Position numbers and translations under genes: made by a program
Notes under the pieces: generated by a model
What the model was told of the DNA's origin: nothing
The model's database searches: none
What the model saw: only the letters and a program-made list of their open reading frames with translations
Shown here: positions 8,682 through 17,654 of the stretch, piece after piece
Layout: each line of letters opens with the position of its first letter
Numbering within the stretch: the stretch's first letter is position 1
Assembly (NCBI RefSeq): GCF_016107705.1
Contig: NZ_JAEHGC010000001.1
Coordinates: forward strand, 868,001 to 932,000
DNA length: 64,000 nt
Direction: 5' to 3'
Source of the DNA: Neobacillus cucumis
Lineage (GTDB): Bacteria; Bacillota; Bacilli; Bacillales_B; DSM-18226

Positions 8682-9663
8682 TTGGCTTATTCTCTTGGAA
8701 CCATTTGTCCATTTTTAATAAGATTTTATCAATTTCTGCAGCATTTGAGAGACTTGGAAGGTTAACAAGTAAAGCCTGCTTTGGAGGCTGAACTTCCTCA
8801 CCTTTCTTCTGCAAAACTAAAATACTTTTTGCTGTACTCTTATTTTTAAACATACTATTTGGTAATTGAAGGAACCCTTGTATAATAACATGCTCCTTTA
8901 TAAATTCGTGAAGCCCTCCGGCCTGGTCACTTTCAAAAAGTGTATTTGGCACCAGGAAAAATAGATACCCTCCTGGTTTTGTGTGCCGGACACTTTGTTC
9001 AATAAAAAGATGGTGTGAATAGGAATGTCCTTCTTTTGCCTGTAATTGATAGTCGGCGGCCCGAACATCATTCGGATAGTACCCAACAGGTAAATCTCCA
9101 ATCACCACATCAACTGGATCGATAAATAATGGCTCAAGGCTATCCTGATTAAAAAGCTCTACGGGATGCTTTTGCAAATTCGCATTCACATAAGCCAGCT
9201 TTATTAAAAGGTCATCAACCTCAACGCCGATGGAAACCACTTCCTTTTGTAAATGGTTTAATACAGTCGTTAATAAATTACCTGTTCCAATTGCCGGGTC
9301 AAGCAAGCGCATGGATGGCTGTACGCCAAACTTTTGAACTAAATAACCAACGAGCATTCCAATCGAATCAGGCGTCATTTGATGGTTCGGCTGCACATTT
9401 TCCTGCATCCCTTTCAAAATTACAAGCTGGTAAGCTTTTCGAATTTCTTCATTCGAATATTTATTAAGCTGAATTTCTTCATAATGTTTTTTTAATCTTT
9501 TTACGGTTAATTCACTTAACTCCTCCTGAAGGATTGAATTGTGAAAAAGGTTCTCCCCTGTTTCAGCTAATGCTTCTAAAAAGTTGCATTCCAATTCTTC
9601 TTGGATCACCAGTGCCGTTTGATTGAATACCGTAAAAAGCTCTTCAACTGGAGAAACTTTCAT
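8671..9663 (-). CDS. ytxK: Class I SAM-dependent methyltransferase, N6-adenine type (YtxK)
   Basis: Protein of 330 residues with an N-terminal helical domain (1-100) and a Rossmann methyltransferase fold. The SAM motif DPAIGTGNLL is near residue 122. The position of the usual catalytic NPPY is occupied by GDLPVGYYP near 191, a substituted form that leaves activity uncertain. No restriction or specificity subunit is nearby, so a restriction-modification role is unlikely. The start is preceded by TGGAGGTTATAGG. It lies upstream of ackA as in B. subtilis, but here separated by a dead IS. Confidence 0.85.
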   Translation of the reverse strand: MKVSPVEELFTVFNQTALVIQEELECNFLEALAETGENLFHNSILQEELSELTVKRLKKHYEEIQLNKYSNEEIRKAYQLVILKGMQENVQPNHQMTPDSIGMLVGYLVQKFGVQPSMRLLDPAIGTGNLLTTVLNHLQKEVVSIGVEVDDLLIKLAYVNANLQKHPVELFNQDSLEPLFIDPVDVVIGDLPVGYYPNDVRAADYQLQAKEGHSYSHHLFIEQSVRHTKPGGYLFFLVPNTLFESDQAGGLHEFIKEHVIIQGFLQLPNSMFKNKSTAKSILVLQKKGEEVQPPKQALLVNLPSLSNAAEIDKILLKMDKWFQENKPKNR

Positions 9664-9683
9664 CCTATAACCTCCATATAATC

Positions 9684-9712
9684 AAAAAAGACCCCGCCAT
9701 TGACGAGGCCTC
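9684..9712 (-). terminator. tpx terminator
   Basis: Minus-strand GGCCTCGT...GCGGGGTC stem with T6, between tpx and ytxK. Confidence 0.75.
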
Positions 9713-9724
9713 CTTTACATTTAA

Positions 9725-10225
9725 TTATTTCGCACTTTTAGCTGCTTCGATTGCTGCTTCATAATTAGGGTGATGAGTTGCTTCACTAACATATTCAACA
9801 TATGTCACGGTATCGCTGGAATCAACCACGAATACTGCACGTGCTAATAATCTATGTTGTTGCATAGCAACACCATATGCTTCACCGAAAGAAAGGTCAC
9901 GATGATCGGATAATGTCTGTACGTTTTCGATTCCGTTCGCTCCGCACCAACGCTTTTGTGCAAATGGAAGATCACAGCTGATCGTTAGGATTTTTACATT
10001 CCCTAAATTGTTTGCTTCTTCATTAAAACGACGTGTTTCTGCATCACATACACCTGTATCCAAAGAAGGTACAGAGGTAATTAAACGCACCTGTCCCTTT
10101 GTATCATTTAAAGTAACCTCTGAACGATCATTTGCAAGCACAGTAAAATTAGGTGCCTTTTCCCCTACCTTTACCTCACTGCCTAATAATGTTACCGGAT
10201 TACCGCCAAATGTCACGTTTGCCAT
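9725..10225 (-). CDS. tpx: Thiol peroxidase (Tpx)
   Basis: Atypical 2-Cys peroxiredoxin that reduces hydroperoxides with electrons from thioredoxin. The 166-residue length is standard. The peroxidatic cysteine lies in SLDTGVCD near residue 60 and the resolving cysteine in KRWCGANG near residue 94, so both are present. The start follows AAAAGGAGGATG. Upstream lies an imperfect GAGCGG/CCGCTA inverted repeat in the leader, which I cannot assign to a regulator. Confidence 0.95.
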   Translation of the reverse strand: MANVTFGGNPVTLLGSEVKVGEKAPNFTVLANDRSEVTLNDTKGQVRLITSVPSLDTGVCDAETRRFNEEANNLGNVKILTISCDLPFAQKRWCGANGIENVQTLSDHRDLSFGEAYGVAMQQHRLLARAVFVVDSSDTVTYVEYVSEATHHPNYEAAIEAAKSAK

Positions 10226-10353
10226 CTTTACATCCTCCTTTTGATTTTTATCAAATTGAGCGGCAATTTAATTTCATACCGCTACTATGTACAGTGTAAA
10301 TATATCTTTTCAGAATCTTTTTTGCAATTATTTCAACCTGAAACTAATCCATG

Positions 10354-10391
10354 AAAAAAGTTAATCCTCCTTTGCTCGGAAGATTAACCTT
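10354..10391 (-). terminator. ytfJ terminator
   Basis: Minus-strand GTTAATCTTCC/GGAGGATTAAC stem followed by T6; ends the sppA-yteJ-ytfI-ytfJ cluster. Confidence 0.85.
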
Positions 10392-10395
10392 TTCA

Positions 10396-10884
10396 TTATA
10401 AATCAAGATCATGTTTTTCTTGGGACTGATGGATATTTTGCTGGTGATCTGAATGGTGTTGATCTCTTTTCGAAAACATTTGCTGGATTTTATCCACAGC
10501 CTGTGGTGCCAGTTCTAATATTTTCTCGTACAAATGAGTACTTTCGTCCAAATGGAGCATTTTTACGCCTTGAGAATTTACAATTAAAAAGGCAATAGGT
10601 GTAATAGAAACCCCGGCTCCGCTTCCTCCACCGAATGGGAGGCTTGACTGATTTTGGCTCTGCCCTTGATTTTGGCCCTGACTTTGTCCCTGGCCTTGTT
10701 GACCTCCGCCGCCTTTAAATTCACTTCCACCGGCCGCAAATCCAAAACCAACCTTTGAAACTGTTAAAATAACACTTCCATCCGGGGTTTCAACAGGATC
10801 CCCGATAATTGTATTTACATCAATCATTTCTTTTAAGCTTTCCATTGCCGTTGTCATCAAACCTTGAATTGGATGGTCAGACAT
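10396..10884 (-). CDS. ytfJ: GerW family sporulation protein YtfJ
   Basis: YtfJ/GerW family protein, 162 residues. The conserved core runs from IQGLMTTAMESL through TVSKVGFGFAAGGSEF. In the middle is a low-complexity Gly-Gln-Ser run (about residues 75-95), followed by the conserved GAGVSITPIAFL. In B. subtilis GerW is made in sporulation and is needed for germination with L-alanine. I chose the ATG at 10884, preceded by GAGGAGG. It is 17 bases from ytfI, so the two are co-transcribed. Confidence 0.9.
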   Translation of the reverse strand: MSDHPIQGLMTTAMESLKEMIDVNTIIGDPVETPDGSVILTVSKVGFGFAAGGSEFKGGGGQQGQGQSQGQNQGQSQNQSSLPFGGGSGAGVSITPIAFLIVNSQGVKMLHLDESTHLYEKILELAPQAVDKIQQMFSKRDQHHSDHQQNIHQSQEKHDLDL

Positions 10885-10901
10885 CGTAGTTTCCTCCTCT
10901 T

Positions 10902-11600
10902 TCAAACGGATTTAGTTTTTTCCTTTGAAATATTAGTGTTTGATTTTAATTTCGGGCGTCCGCCCTTCCAGAATTTTATTAGTTTTAATCCTGCTAAAAT
11001 AGCTTGCCCGATTCGAAACTGAAACATACATGAAAATTGTGTTTGAATAACGGTTGCTTGAAAGTGTGGTGTAACCTGTAAAATAGGCATTTCTTTTAAA
11101 TTAAAATAGTTACTTAGTAAACCAACAATACCTCCTTTAATCGTCCAAAGTCCTCCACATAATACTCCTGTATGTGCAGCATCCCCTATCCCAAACATCG
11201 TATGCCATTCAAATTGTTTTATAGAGACCTTTTTTAAAAACTTACGGATGATTATATGCATATCAACTATATGCTTTAGAATTTCTTTTGTATTATTAAA
11301 ATTCGTAATCATTTCATCGGGAGTAATTTGATGTACCTCATCATTTGAGGATTTTTCAGAAGAATGGCCTTTTTTCTTTTTATCTTTGACAACAATACTT
11401 GGTGAATCATCATCCACTTTAATTAATGGAATATGTTTTTTGAATTTAATCAGGCCAAACCAAATCTTAAACTCGATTTTTAAATCATCATTGTCATTAT
11501 GGTGATAATAATTCACTTTAATCGTCAGCTTTGTAAAAATAATCAGTAAGAATAAGAGCACAAGAATCAAAAAGATTAGAAGGACCCAGATCAATTTCAT
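10902..11600 (-). CDS. ytfI: DUF2953 membrane-anchored protein YtfI
   Basis: 232 residues with one strong N-terminal membrane segment (about residues 4-25, LIWVLLIFLILVLLFLLIIF), then a mixed domain of the DUF2953 family containing WHTMFGIGDAAHTG near 145. That motif, LCGGLWTIKG and the later VTPHFQ are typical of the family. Function unknown; the constant pairing with the sporulation gene ytfJ suggests a spore-related role. It starts ATG at 11600 with a weak AAAGGCTGTGA site. Confidence 0.85.
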   Translation of the reverse strand: MKLIWVLLIFLILVLLFLLIIFTKLTIKVNYYHHNDNDDLKIEFKIWFGLIKFKKHIPLIKVDDDSPSIVVKDKKKKGHSSEKSSNDEVHQITPDEMITNFNNTKEILKHIVDMHIIIRKFLKKVSIKQFEWHTMFGIGDAAHTGVLCGGLWTIKGGIVGLLSNYFNLKEMPILQVTPHFQATVIQTQFSCMFQFRIGQAILAGLKLIKFWKGGRPKLKSNTNISKEKTKSV

Positions 11601-11636
11601 TCACAGCCTTTCAGCCTATTAGTATGGCTTTAAGGC

Positions 11637-11672
11637 AAAAAAATAAACCCATCAACAAAAAGTTGATAGGCT
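11637..11672 (-). terminator. Terminator after yteJ
   Basis: Minus-strand GCCTATCAAC/GTTGATGGGT stem with a T-rich tail, between yteJ and ytfI. It may only partly separate the sppA-yteJ and ytfI-ytfJ units. Confidence 0.7.
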
Positions 11673-11678
11673 TAAAAA

Positions 11679-12239
11679 TTACTTTTCTGCGTGGATTACC
11701 GTAGTGTCTGAAAAGAGATCGTGCAATCCTTGTTTTTTCGGAAGAAAGGCAGCAATTACATATCCGACAATGATTGTCGCCGAAATAAAGCGGCCGATCC
11801 ATTCACGGAATAAAACAGTTCCCCAAGTTAATTGATCCTTATTCAAATCAACTACTTTTATCCCAAATACCATTTTGCCAAGTGTCTGCTGGAAATATTT
11901 TGTCATCAAGACAAAATATAAATAAAAAATAACCGCTGAAGCAATAGAAATTGGAGCAAACATATTAAATTCAGCTAAAGAGATGTCAAGTATGCGAAAT
12001 ACAGGCTTAATCAACAGCCTGACTAGGCTTCCAACTATAATTAAGTCGAGTAGATATGCCCAAAAACGCATCCAAAATCCTGCATATCGAATTGGATATC
12101 GCGGTAATTCCTCTATCGTTTCCTTTTTTAGTTGAACGTTGTTTTGGCTGTTAACCTCTTCTTCTTGATGTATCATCATTTCTTCAGAGTGAGGATCATC
12201 TATTTGGTTTTTGTTTTCTTGATTATGATTGCTTTCCAT
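11679..12239 (-). CDS. yteJ: RDD family membrane protein YteJ
   Basis: 186 residues: a charged Gln/Asn/Glu-rich N-terminus (1-45), then an RDD domain with about three membrane segments. The signature YAGFWMRFWAYLLDLIIVG shows the family Arg and Asp residues. Twelve bases downstream of sppA, so the two form an operon, as in B. subtilis where YteJ restrains SppA. The start is preceded by TAGGAGCG. Confidence 0.88.
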   Translation of the reverse strand: MESNHNQENKNQIDDPHSEEMMIHQEEEVNSQNNVQLKKETIEELPRYPIRYAGFWMRFWAYLLDLIIVGSLVRLLIKPVFRILDISLAEFNMFAPISIASAVIFYLYFVLMTKYFQQTLGKMVFGIKVVDLNKDQLTWGTVLFREWIGRFISATIIVGYVIAAFLPKKQGLHDLFSDTTVIHAEK

Positions 12240-12250
12240 CTACTTCGCTC

Positions 12251-13261
12251 CTATTCCGCATAAAGATACATGAGCCTAGGAGAATTTGGTTTAGAGAGAA
12301 TTTTTAACATTCCTGCCATTTCCGATTTTTCTCCCATCCATTTATGAACCTGCATACTAAATAATGAACCAAATGCAAGGTCATCTGAATAGCGAATAAC
12401 CTTTGCTCCCTTCAAATTTTCATCTTTTTTCATTTTCTTAATAACATCATCCAAATATCCATAGCCATCAATTAAATTCAATTCTTTCGCCTGCCGGCCA
12501 TCATAAACTCTCCCGTCCGCAATCTTTTTCACCTGGTCAATACTTAAATGGCGTCCCTCAGATATAACCTTGACAAATCCCTGATACGAATTATTAATCA
12601 TCCGTTGAAGAATTTGCCGCTCTTCTTCGGTCATTTTTCTAGTTGGACTCATAATGTCTTTATATTTACCACTTTTAATCGTGACAAAATCGACGCCATA
12701 TTTCTTCGCTAATCCTTCATAATTGACCCCTTCCATAATAACTCCAAGAGACCCCGTAAGCGTTTCTGGACTTGCATAAATCCTTTTAGCTGCTGTTGAA
12801 ATATAATATCCTCCTGACGCTGCCATTGCCCCCATTGAAATATAGACCGGTTTTTTCGCATCTTTTTGAATCTCCACTAGTTTATCATGGACCTCTGCAC
12901 TTTCGACGACTCCGCCCCCGGGAGAATTAACCTTTATGATGATACCCTTGATTGTATCATCCTCCTTGATATAGTTTAATTTTTTCATAAAGTCCTGATG
13001 GTTATAGCCTGAACTTTGTAATAAAGAGGCTGTTTCACCCGTATCTTGAATAACCCCATCTACATCTAGGACCGCAATTTTTTTTAGCTCGCTTCCGTCT
13101 TTAACTACCTCTTCAGTATAAGGCTGCTCACTTGTTGATAAAAATTCACCTATATCCGTCTCAATACCTTTAAAGGCAAAAGCTGATAAAAAATTAATAA
13201 CCACTGAGACAAAAAATAGTGCTGCTGCAATTCCGAGTGCTGCCCAGCGTTTTCCATTCAT
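12251..13261 (-). CDS. sppA: Signal peptide peptidase SppA
   Basis: Membrane-bound serine protease of the S49 family, 336 residues, with an N-terminal membrane anchor (about 7-28). It degrades leftover signal peptides and is linked to resistance to lantibiotics and lysozyme. The serine nucleophile is in MGAMAASGGYY near residue 145-150 and the lysine general base in SGKYKDIMSPTR near 200. The start follows GTGGGAGGG. It is divergent from nadK2 and leads into yteJ. Confidence 0.94.
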   Translation of the reverse strand: MNGKRWAALGIAAALFFVSVVINFLSAFAFKGIETDIGEFLSTSEQPYTEEVVKDGSELKKIAVLDVDGVIQDTGETASLLQSSGYNHQDFMKKLNYIKEDDTIKGIIIKVNSPGGGVVESAEVHDKLVEIQKDAKKPVYISMGAMAASGGYYISTAAKRIYASPETLTGSLGVIMEGVNYEGLAKKYGVDFVTIKSGKYKDIMSPTRKMTEEERQILQRMINNSYQGFVKVISEGRHLSIDQVKKIADGRVYDGRQAKELNLIDGYGYLDDVIKKMKKDENLKGAKVIRYSDDLAFGSLFSMQVHKWMGEKSEMAGMLKILSKPNSPRLMYLYAE

Positions 13262-13424
13262 ATTGTTTCCCTCCCACCTGTGTCAATCCAGTTAAATTTA
13301 CGTCCGTATTTTCATATTGTTTCAAAAAAATGCTAAACTAAATAAGATTATCATCATTTTATTAAAAGATATTTTTTAAAAGGTTAAAAATTGGAAATTC
13401 ATTTTGTATGTAGGAGGTTCATTA

Positions 13425-14225
13425 ATGGAAAGTCGCCGCAATATTTACTTTTACCACGCACGTGATGCCGATACGCTTTCAAAAGCTTCGCATATTTATG
13501 AGTTAGCTGAACAATATGGTTTTACGATCGTTGATGATCATCTGAAAGCAAATATTATTGCCAGCATCGGGCATGACGGTACTTTCCTGCAAGCTGTCCG
13601 GAAAACAGGTTTTAGAGAGGATTGTCTTTACGCTGGTATTTCGACTACTAGAAATTTAAGTATGTACTGTGATTTTCGGATTGATGACACCTCAAAAATG
13701 GTTGAAGCTTCAGTAAATGAACAATTTGAGGTCCGTCGTTACCCTCTTATTGAAGTGAAAGTGGACGGACAAGGAATGTTCCCATGTTTGAATGAGTTCA
13801 GCATCCGTTCCTCCATTATTAAAACGCTGGTAATTGACGTGTTCATTGACCAGCTGCATTTTGAAACCTTCCGTGGAGACGGGCTAGTTGTGGCCACACC
13901 TACTGGCAGCACAGCTTATAATAAATCGCTAAATGGTTCCGTTGTTGACCCGTTAATTTCCTGTATGCAAATCAGCGAGGTTGCTTCGTTAAATAATAAT
14001 CGGTACCGCACACTTGGGTCTTCATTTATCATAGGGGAGGAACGTACGCTGACACTTAAAGTGATTTCAGAAGGAAATGACCATCCCGTAATGGGCATGG
14101 ACAATGAAGCATTAAGTATTCGCCATGTAGAAAAAATTCAAATAAAAATGAGCAATAAAAAAATTAAGACGCTTAAATTAAAAGACAATTCGTTCTGGCA
14201 TAAAGTGAAGAGACAATTTCTATAA
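13425..14225 (+). CDS. nadK2: NAD kinase 2
   Basis: Phosphorylates NAD to NADP; ortholog of B. subtilis NadKB (YtdI). 266 residues from the ATG at 13425, which has TAGGAGG upstream; the earlier ATG at 13404 has none. The TPTGSTAYN motif near residue 163 is intact. The usual GGDGT active-site motif reads GHDGT here, keeping the catalytic Asp. The terminator after it has been split by an IS3-family insertion. Confidence 0.92.
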   Translation: MESRRNIYFYHARDADTLSKASHIYELAEQYGFTIVDDHLKANIIASIGHDGTFLQAVRKTGFREDCLYAGISTTRNLSMYCDFRIDDTSKMVEASVNEQFEVRRYPLIEVKVDGQGMFPCLNEFSIRSSIIKTLVIDVFIDQLHFETFRGDGLVVATPTGSTAYNKSLNGSVVDPLISCMQISEVASLNNNRYRTLGSSFIIGEERTLTLKVISEGNDHPVMGMDNEALSIRHVEKIQIKMSNKKIKTLKLKDNSFWHKVKRQFL

Positions 14226-14239
14226 AAAAGCAGCCACCC
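14224..14239. terminator. Left arm of nadK2/rarD terminator, split by IS
   Basis: A6 followed by GCAGCCACCC. The matching arm, GGGTGGCTGC plus T7, is at 15708-15724 on the other side of the IS. Joined, they give a 16-pair bidirectional terminator with a 15-base loop. Confidence 0.85.
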
Positions 14240-14285
14240 TAGAATTTAAAACTCTGATCTGACCCAATAAAGTTAGACAAATATT

Positions 14286-15098
14286 TTACGCAACTTTTAA
14301 GACTTGAGTTCGGTAATCTACTGGACTCAGGTCTTTTAATTTTGCCTTCATTCGTTTGTGATTGTAATAGTAAATATAATCAACTAATTCTTTTTCAAAA
14401 TGCTCAATACTATCAAATTCCTGTAGATAGAGGAGTTCAGACTTTAATAAGCCAAAGAAATTTTCCATGACTGCGTTATCCAAACAGTTACCCTTTCGGG
14501 ACATACTCTGAGTAATTTGGTACTGTTCTAGTGTTTTTTGATACTGTTTCATTTGATAATGCCAACCTTGATCTGAATGAAGAGTCACCTGGTCTCCTGG
14601 GTTAAGGCGTCCAATGGCTTGGTCTAACATATCCCCAACCAATTTATAAACAGGACGTTTCATGACGCTATAAGCAATGATTTCGCCATTACACAAATCC
14701 AGTACTGGAGAGAGGTAACGTTTCTCACCAAATAGGTGGAATTCTGTGACGTCTGTTACCCATTTTTGATTCATTTTCTCGGCAGAGAAATCGCGATTTA
14801 AGACGTTTGGAGCAATTTTGCCTACATTTCCTTTATAAGAACGGTACTTCTTCATACGTACCAAGCATTTTAAACCGATTTCATTCATTAAACCATTGAT
14901 GGTTTTTGGATCGTGACAGAACCCTCTTTTTTCTAACTCTTTGGTAATGCGACGGTACCCATATCTACCTTTATGTTCATGAAAAATCTTTTTAATAGCT
15001 TCTTTTACTTTCTCATATTTATCAGCCCGATGTAATCGTTTTTCCCAATAATAATAATACGTGCTGCGTGGAATGTCAGCGACTTCAACTAAATCCAC
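14286..15098 (-). CDS. IS3-family transposase OrfB (DDE integrase)
   Basis: Catalytic half of the transposase. It has an N-terminal HTH_21 region ([16 protein letters not shown]) and an rve integrase core. The acidic triad is complete: Asp in VTDVTEF, Asp in LHSDQGWHY and Glu in [11 protein letters not shown]. The reading frame stays open upstream of 15098 and is -1 relative to orfA, so it is normally made as an OrfAB fusion by programmed frameshifting near the ACAAAATC stretch around 15150. Confidence 0.92.
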   Translation of the reverse strand: MDLVEVADIPRSTYYYYWEKRLHRADKYEKVKEAIKKIFHEHKGRYGYRRITKELEKRGFCHDPKTINGLMNEIGLKCLVRMKKYRSYKGNVGKIAPNVLNRDFSAEKMNQKWVTDVTEFHLFGEKRYLSPVLDLCNGEIIAYSVMKRPVYKLVGDMLDQAIGRLNPGDQVTLHSDQGWHYQMKQYQKTLEQYQITQSMSRKGNCLDNAVMENFFGLLKSELLYLQEFDSIEHFEKELVDYIYYYNHKRMKAKLKDLSPVDYRTQVLKVA

Positions 15099-15127
15099 GA
15101 CCTCATACTGATCCTTTAATTCAAAAA

Positions 15128-15650
15128 TTACTTGCGCTTTGATTTTGTTTGTAATTTTTCCTGCATTTGAACTAAAGCATTCAACTTTTTTAAGTAAGCA
15201 TTCTCCATTTCTAAATGTTTAATTTTAGCTTGTAATGCCTCCACTGTTCCTTCAGCTGGTGTTGGTTTATTTGATACTGTTTTCTTTGTTTCCTTTTTCA
15301 TGGATGGACGCCCCTTTTTCTTTGGTTCTAGGGCATCAATTCCTCCCTGTTCAAACTGCTTTTGCCAATTTCTAATCATTCCAGAAGACGATAGATTAAA
15401 AACCGCTGCAGTTTCAACAGAGGATGTACCCATTTCGTTCATATATTTAAGTACATCCATTTTAAACTGAGAAGAATAGCTTGTATAGGATTTTATAAAG
15501 GCACTTTCCCCTTGATGCTCAAAAAGACGAATCCAATCGCTGAAAACACTGTGGTGAACAACAATCTTTTGCAATTTCTCTTATCGATTCATGACCATGC
15601 TTATATCTCAAAACACTTCGTACCTTTTCTTCTGATGTAAATTTAGCCAT
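15128..15650 (-). pseudogene. IS3-family OrfA with a one-base frameshift
   Basis: The helix-turn-helix and leucine-zipper half of the transposase. The natural ATG at 15650 gives MAKFTSEEKVRSVLRYK...REIAKD and then runs out of frame. Removing one T near 15563-15566 restores IAKDVVHHSVFSDW and the rest of OrfA to the stop at 15128. From a TTG inside the gene an N-terminally truncated product of 148 residues is still possible. Activity is therefore doubtful unless another copy supplies OrfA. Confidence 0.75.
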
Positions 15651-15722
15651 AATAAAACACCCCGTAATTGTTAGTAGAGTGTCTAACATTTACGGGGCAG
15701 TTCACTCGGGTGGCTGCTTTTT

Positions 15723-16652
15723 TTAAACGTTTAATTTTTCTTTTTGGATGTTTAATCTTCTCTGATGAAATAGTTTGGTCTTAGATAGAGAATAAATGGT
15801 TAAAGCGGACCAAATAAAAATAAAGGAAAGCAGCTGTATTTTTGAAAAATGTTCTTTATAGACAAACACGCCTAAAATTAAAGTTAAAGTCGGCGCAATG
15901 TATTGCAAGAATCCAAGTAAGGATAAGGGTATTTTTTGTGCTCCTTTAGCAAAATAAAGCAGTGGTATAGCCGTTGCCGCTCCGGCACCTACTAACAATA
16001 AATCGGTTACCGCACTTGCTGATAAAAATGAATTCGTACCATTAATAAATAGAAAACACATATATAGTGCTGCAATCGGTGCAACAACTAGTGTTTCAAG
16101 GGTTAAACCTACGGCTGACTCTACATTAATTAATTTTTTAGCAAGACCGTATAACCCAAAAGAAAGCGCCAAGCTGATGGCAATCCAAGGAAATTTCCCA
16201 TGGGAAATTGAAATGATCAATACCCCAATAGTGGCTAGGCCAAACGATATATATTGTGCAATTGACAATTTTTCTTTTAAGACAATCATTCCCAATAGGA
16301 CACTCACAAGCGGATTGATATAATAGCCTAGGCTTGCTTCAAGCATATGACCGCTGTTAACTGCCCAAATATAGACAAACCAATTAATACTTATTAATAA
16401 CGAGGCGATCGCCAAGGCATACAGCTGTTTTTTATTTTGTGCAAATCCTTTAAGGGTTTGCATAAATAATCTCCATTTTCTCGTTAATAAAAGTACTAGT
16501 ACCATAAAAATAAACGACCAAAAAATTCGGTTCGCAAGAATTTCAAAGGCACTTACTTGATCGATGAGCTTCCAATAGATGGGCAGCAGCCCCCATAAGA
16601 AATAGGAAAAACCCGCATGGAAGGTTCCCTTTTTTATCTCTGATTTATTCAT
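15723..16652 (-). CDS. rarD: RarD family EamA-type transporter
   Basis: Integral membrane permease of 309 residues with about ten hydrophobic segments in two EamA repeats. The N-terminus KKGTFHAGFSYFLWGLLPIYWK and the internal SINWFVYIWAVNSGHMLEASLGYY are characteristic of RarD. The substrate is not known. I chose the ATG at 16652; a TTG six codons upstream is possible. Its stop lies at the edge of the terminator arm left by the IS3 insertion. Confidence 0.88.
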   Translation of the reverse strand: MNKSEIKKGTFHAGFSYFLWGLLPIYWKLIDQVSAFEILANRIFWSFIFMVLVLLLTRKWRLFMQTLKGFAQNKKQLYALAIASLLISINWFVYIWAVNSGHMLEASLGYYINPLVSVLLGMIVLKEKLSIAQYISFGLATIGVLIISISHGKFPWIAISLALSFGLYGLAKKLINVESAVGLTLETLVVAPIAALYMCFLFINGTNSFLSASAVTDLLLVGAGAATAIPLLYFAKGAQKIPLSLLGFLQYIAPTLTLILGVFVYKEHFSKIQLLSFIFIWSALTIYSLSKTKLFHQRRLNIQKEKLNV

Positions 16653-16874
16653 TGTTGTTCTTTTCCCCAATCTTTCTAGTTTCGAAATATTATTTATTAT
16701 AACGTGAAACGGAAGGAAAAGGGGGAATTTTAATTCACCAATTTTTGCCCAAATAAAAAAACAATCGGGATTTACCGATTGTCAGATTGTCGTGAAAGGG
16801 TATTTTTCTCACCAATTTTTTAATTTGGCAAAATCTAAATACCAATTTAATTGATTGTCCCTGCAAAAGGGCCT

Positions 16875-17001
16875 GTTGATTTCCGCTCCGGTCACTCGCT
16901 TTCCGCGGGGAGGTCCTGGAGCCTCCTCGGCGCTTGCGCCTGCGGGGTCTCCAGTGACCTCTCTATCCCGCAGGAGTCGAGTGCCCTCCGCTCCAATCAA
17001 C
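16875..17001 (-). repeat. GC-rich GTTGAT...ATCAAC repeat, copy 3
   Basis: Minus-orientation copy, nearly identical to copy 1 (7910-8036), and at the same distance (about 90-100 bp) from the left end of its host element. Confidence 0.9.
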
Positions 17002-17009
17002 AGGGGGTA

Positions 17010-17275
17010 AATCAATTATTTAATTCCTCAAAATAATCGGCAGTCTCTATCTCTACATCTTCTTTTGTATAATATGTTTAATTTCCTATAAAATAGGTTG
17101 AACCCTTAAATAAAACATGCCCCCAAACCATTTCGTGATTTATTGCTAGAGGAACAATTTCATCAATAATATCTCGAAATATATTCGTATCTTTAAAACG
17201 ATGTTAACGATTCAACTCATCGTAGAATGATAAGTAACTGGATCGTGAGCTTCTATCCCAAAAATTAACAATAGG
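17010..17275 (-). pseudogene. IS1182-family transposase, central relic
   Basis: Minus-strand translation gives LLLIFGIEAHDPVTYHSTMS, then in another frame HRFKDTNIFRDIIDEIV and GHVLFKGST, then DVEIETADYFEEL. From memory these align with IS1182-type transposases (DP.P.HSTIS, RFKDTDIF, VLFTDSTHLKANANK, VEVETREYLEEL). Two in-frame stops and a frameshift make it a pseudogene. Confidence 0.65.
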
Positions 17276-17525
17276 AAAAGTTCATTTTTATTTTTATTTC
17301 CCTTTCTAATTGTCTTTCAGAACGAATACCAAAAAGAATTGTGCAAAGCTGATTTCCAAGGCGATCAAGTCCGAATGGAGCTCTGATTCAGACAGGGATG
17401 TTGATTTCAAAGAAGATTAGGTTCGAATCAACAGACCCTTTAATCTATCCTTAAAACAACAATCTTTGTTAAAAAAGCCTTTCTAATAAATAGTTAATGT
17501 GTTGAAATTTTTATTGAAAGCACCA

Positions 17526-17654
17526 GTTGATTGGAGCGGAAGGCGCGAAGACTCCTGCGGGAGTACGGGGCAGGGGAGACCCCGCAGGCGCCAACGCGCC
17601 GAGGAGGCTTCCCGGCACGCCCGCGGAAGCGAAGCGCCTGGAGCGGAAATCAAC
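17526..17654 (+). repeat. GC-rich GTTGAT...ATCAAC repeat, copy 4
   Basis: Plus-orientation copy, almost identical to copy 2 (8417-8546), with shared flanking sequence on the right (AGACTTGTTG, then TATAATGAATTAA). Confidence 0.9.

Larger units (their letters stand above)
14255..15704 (-). mobile_element. IS3-family insertion sequence (IS150-like), near-intact
   Basis: 1450 bp. Terminal inverted repeats: TGATCTGACCCAATAAAG at the left and its partner ending GGGGCAGTTCA at the right, sharing the inner TTAGACA. A 3-bp target duplication, CTC, lies at 14252-14254 and 15705-15707. It encodes OrfA (frameshifted) and OrfB with a complete DDE triad on the minus strand. The clean duplication suggests recent insertion. 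Confidence 0.92.

Noticed and set aside
8671..9663. YtxK as a restriction-modification methyltransferase
   Set aside because: No restriction or specificity gene is adjacent, the NPPY motif is altered, and gene order with ackA and tpx matches the core genome.
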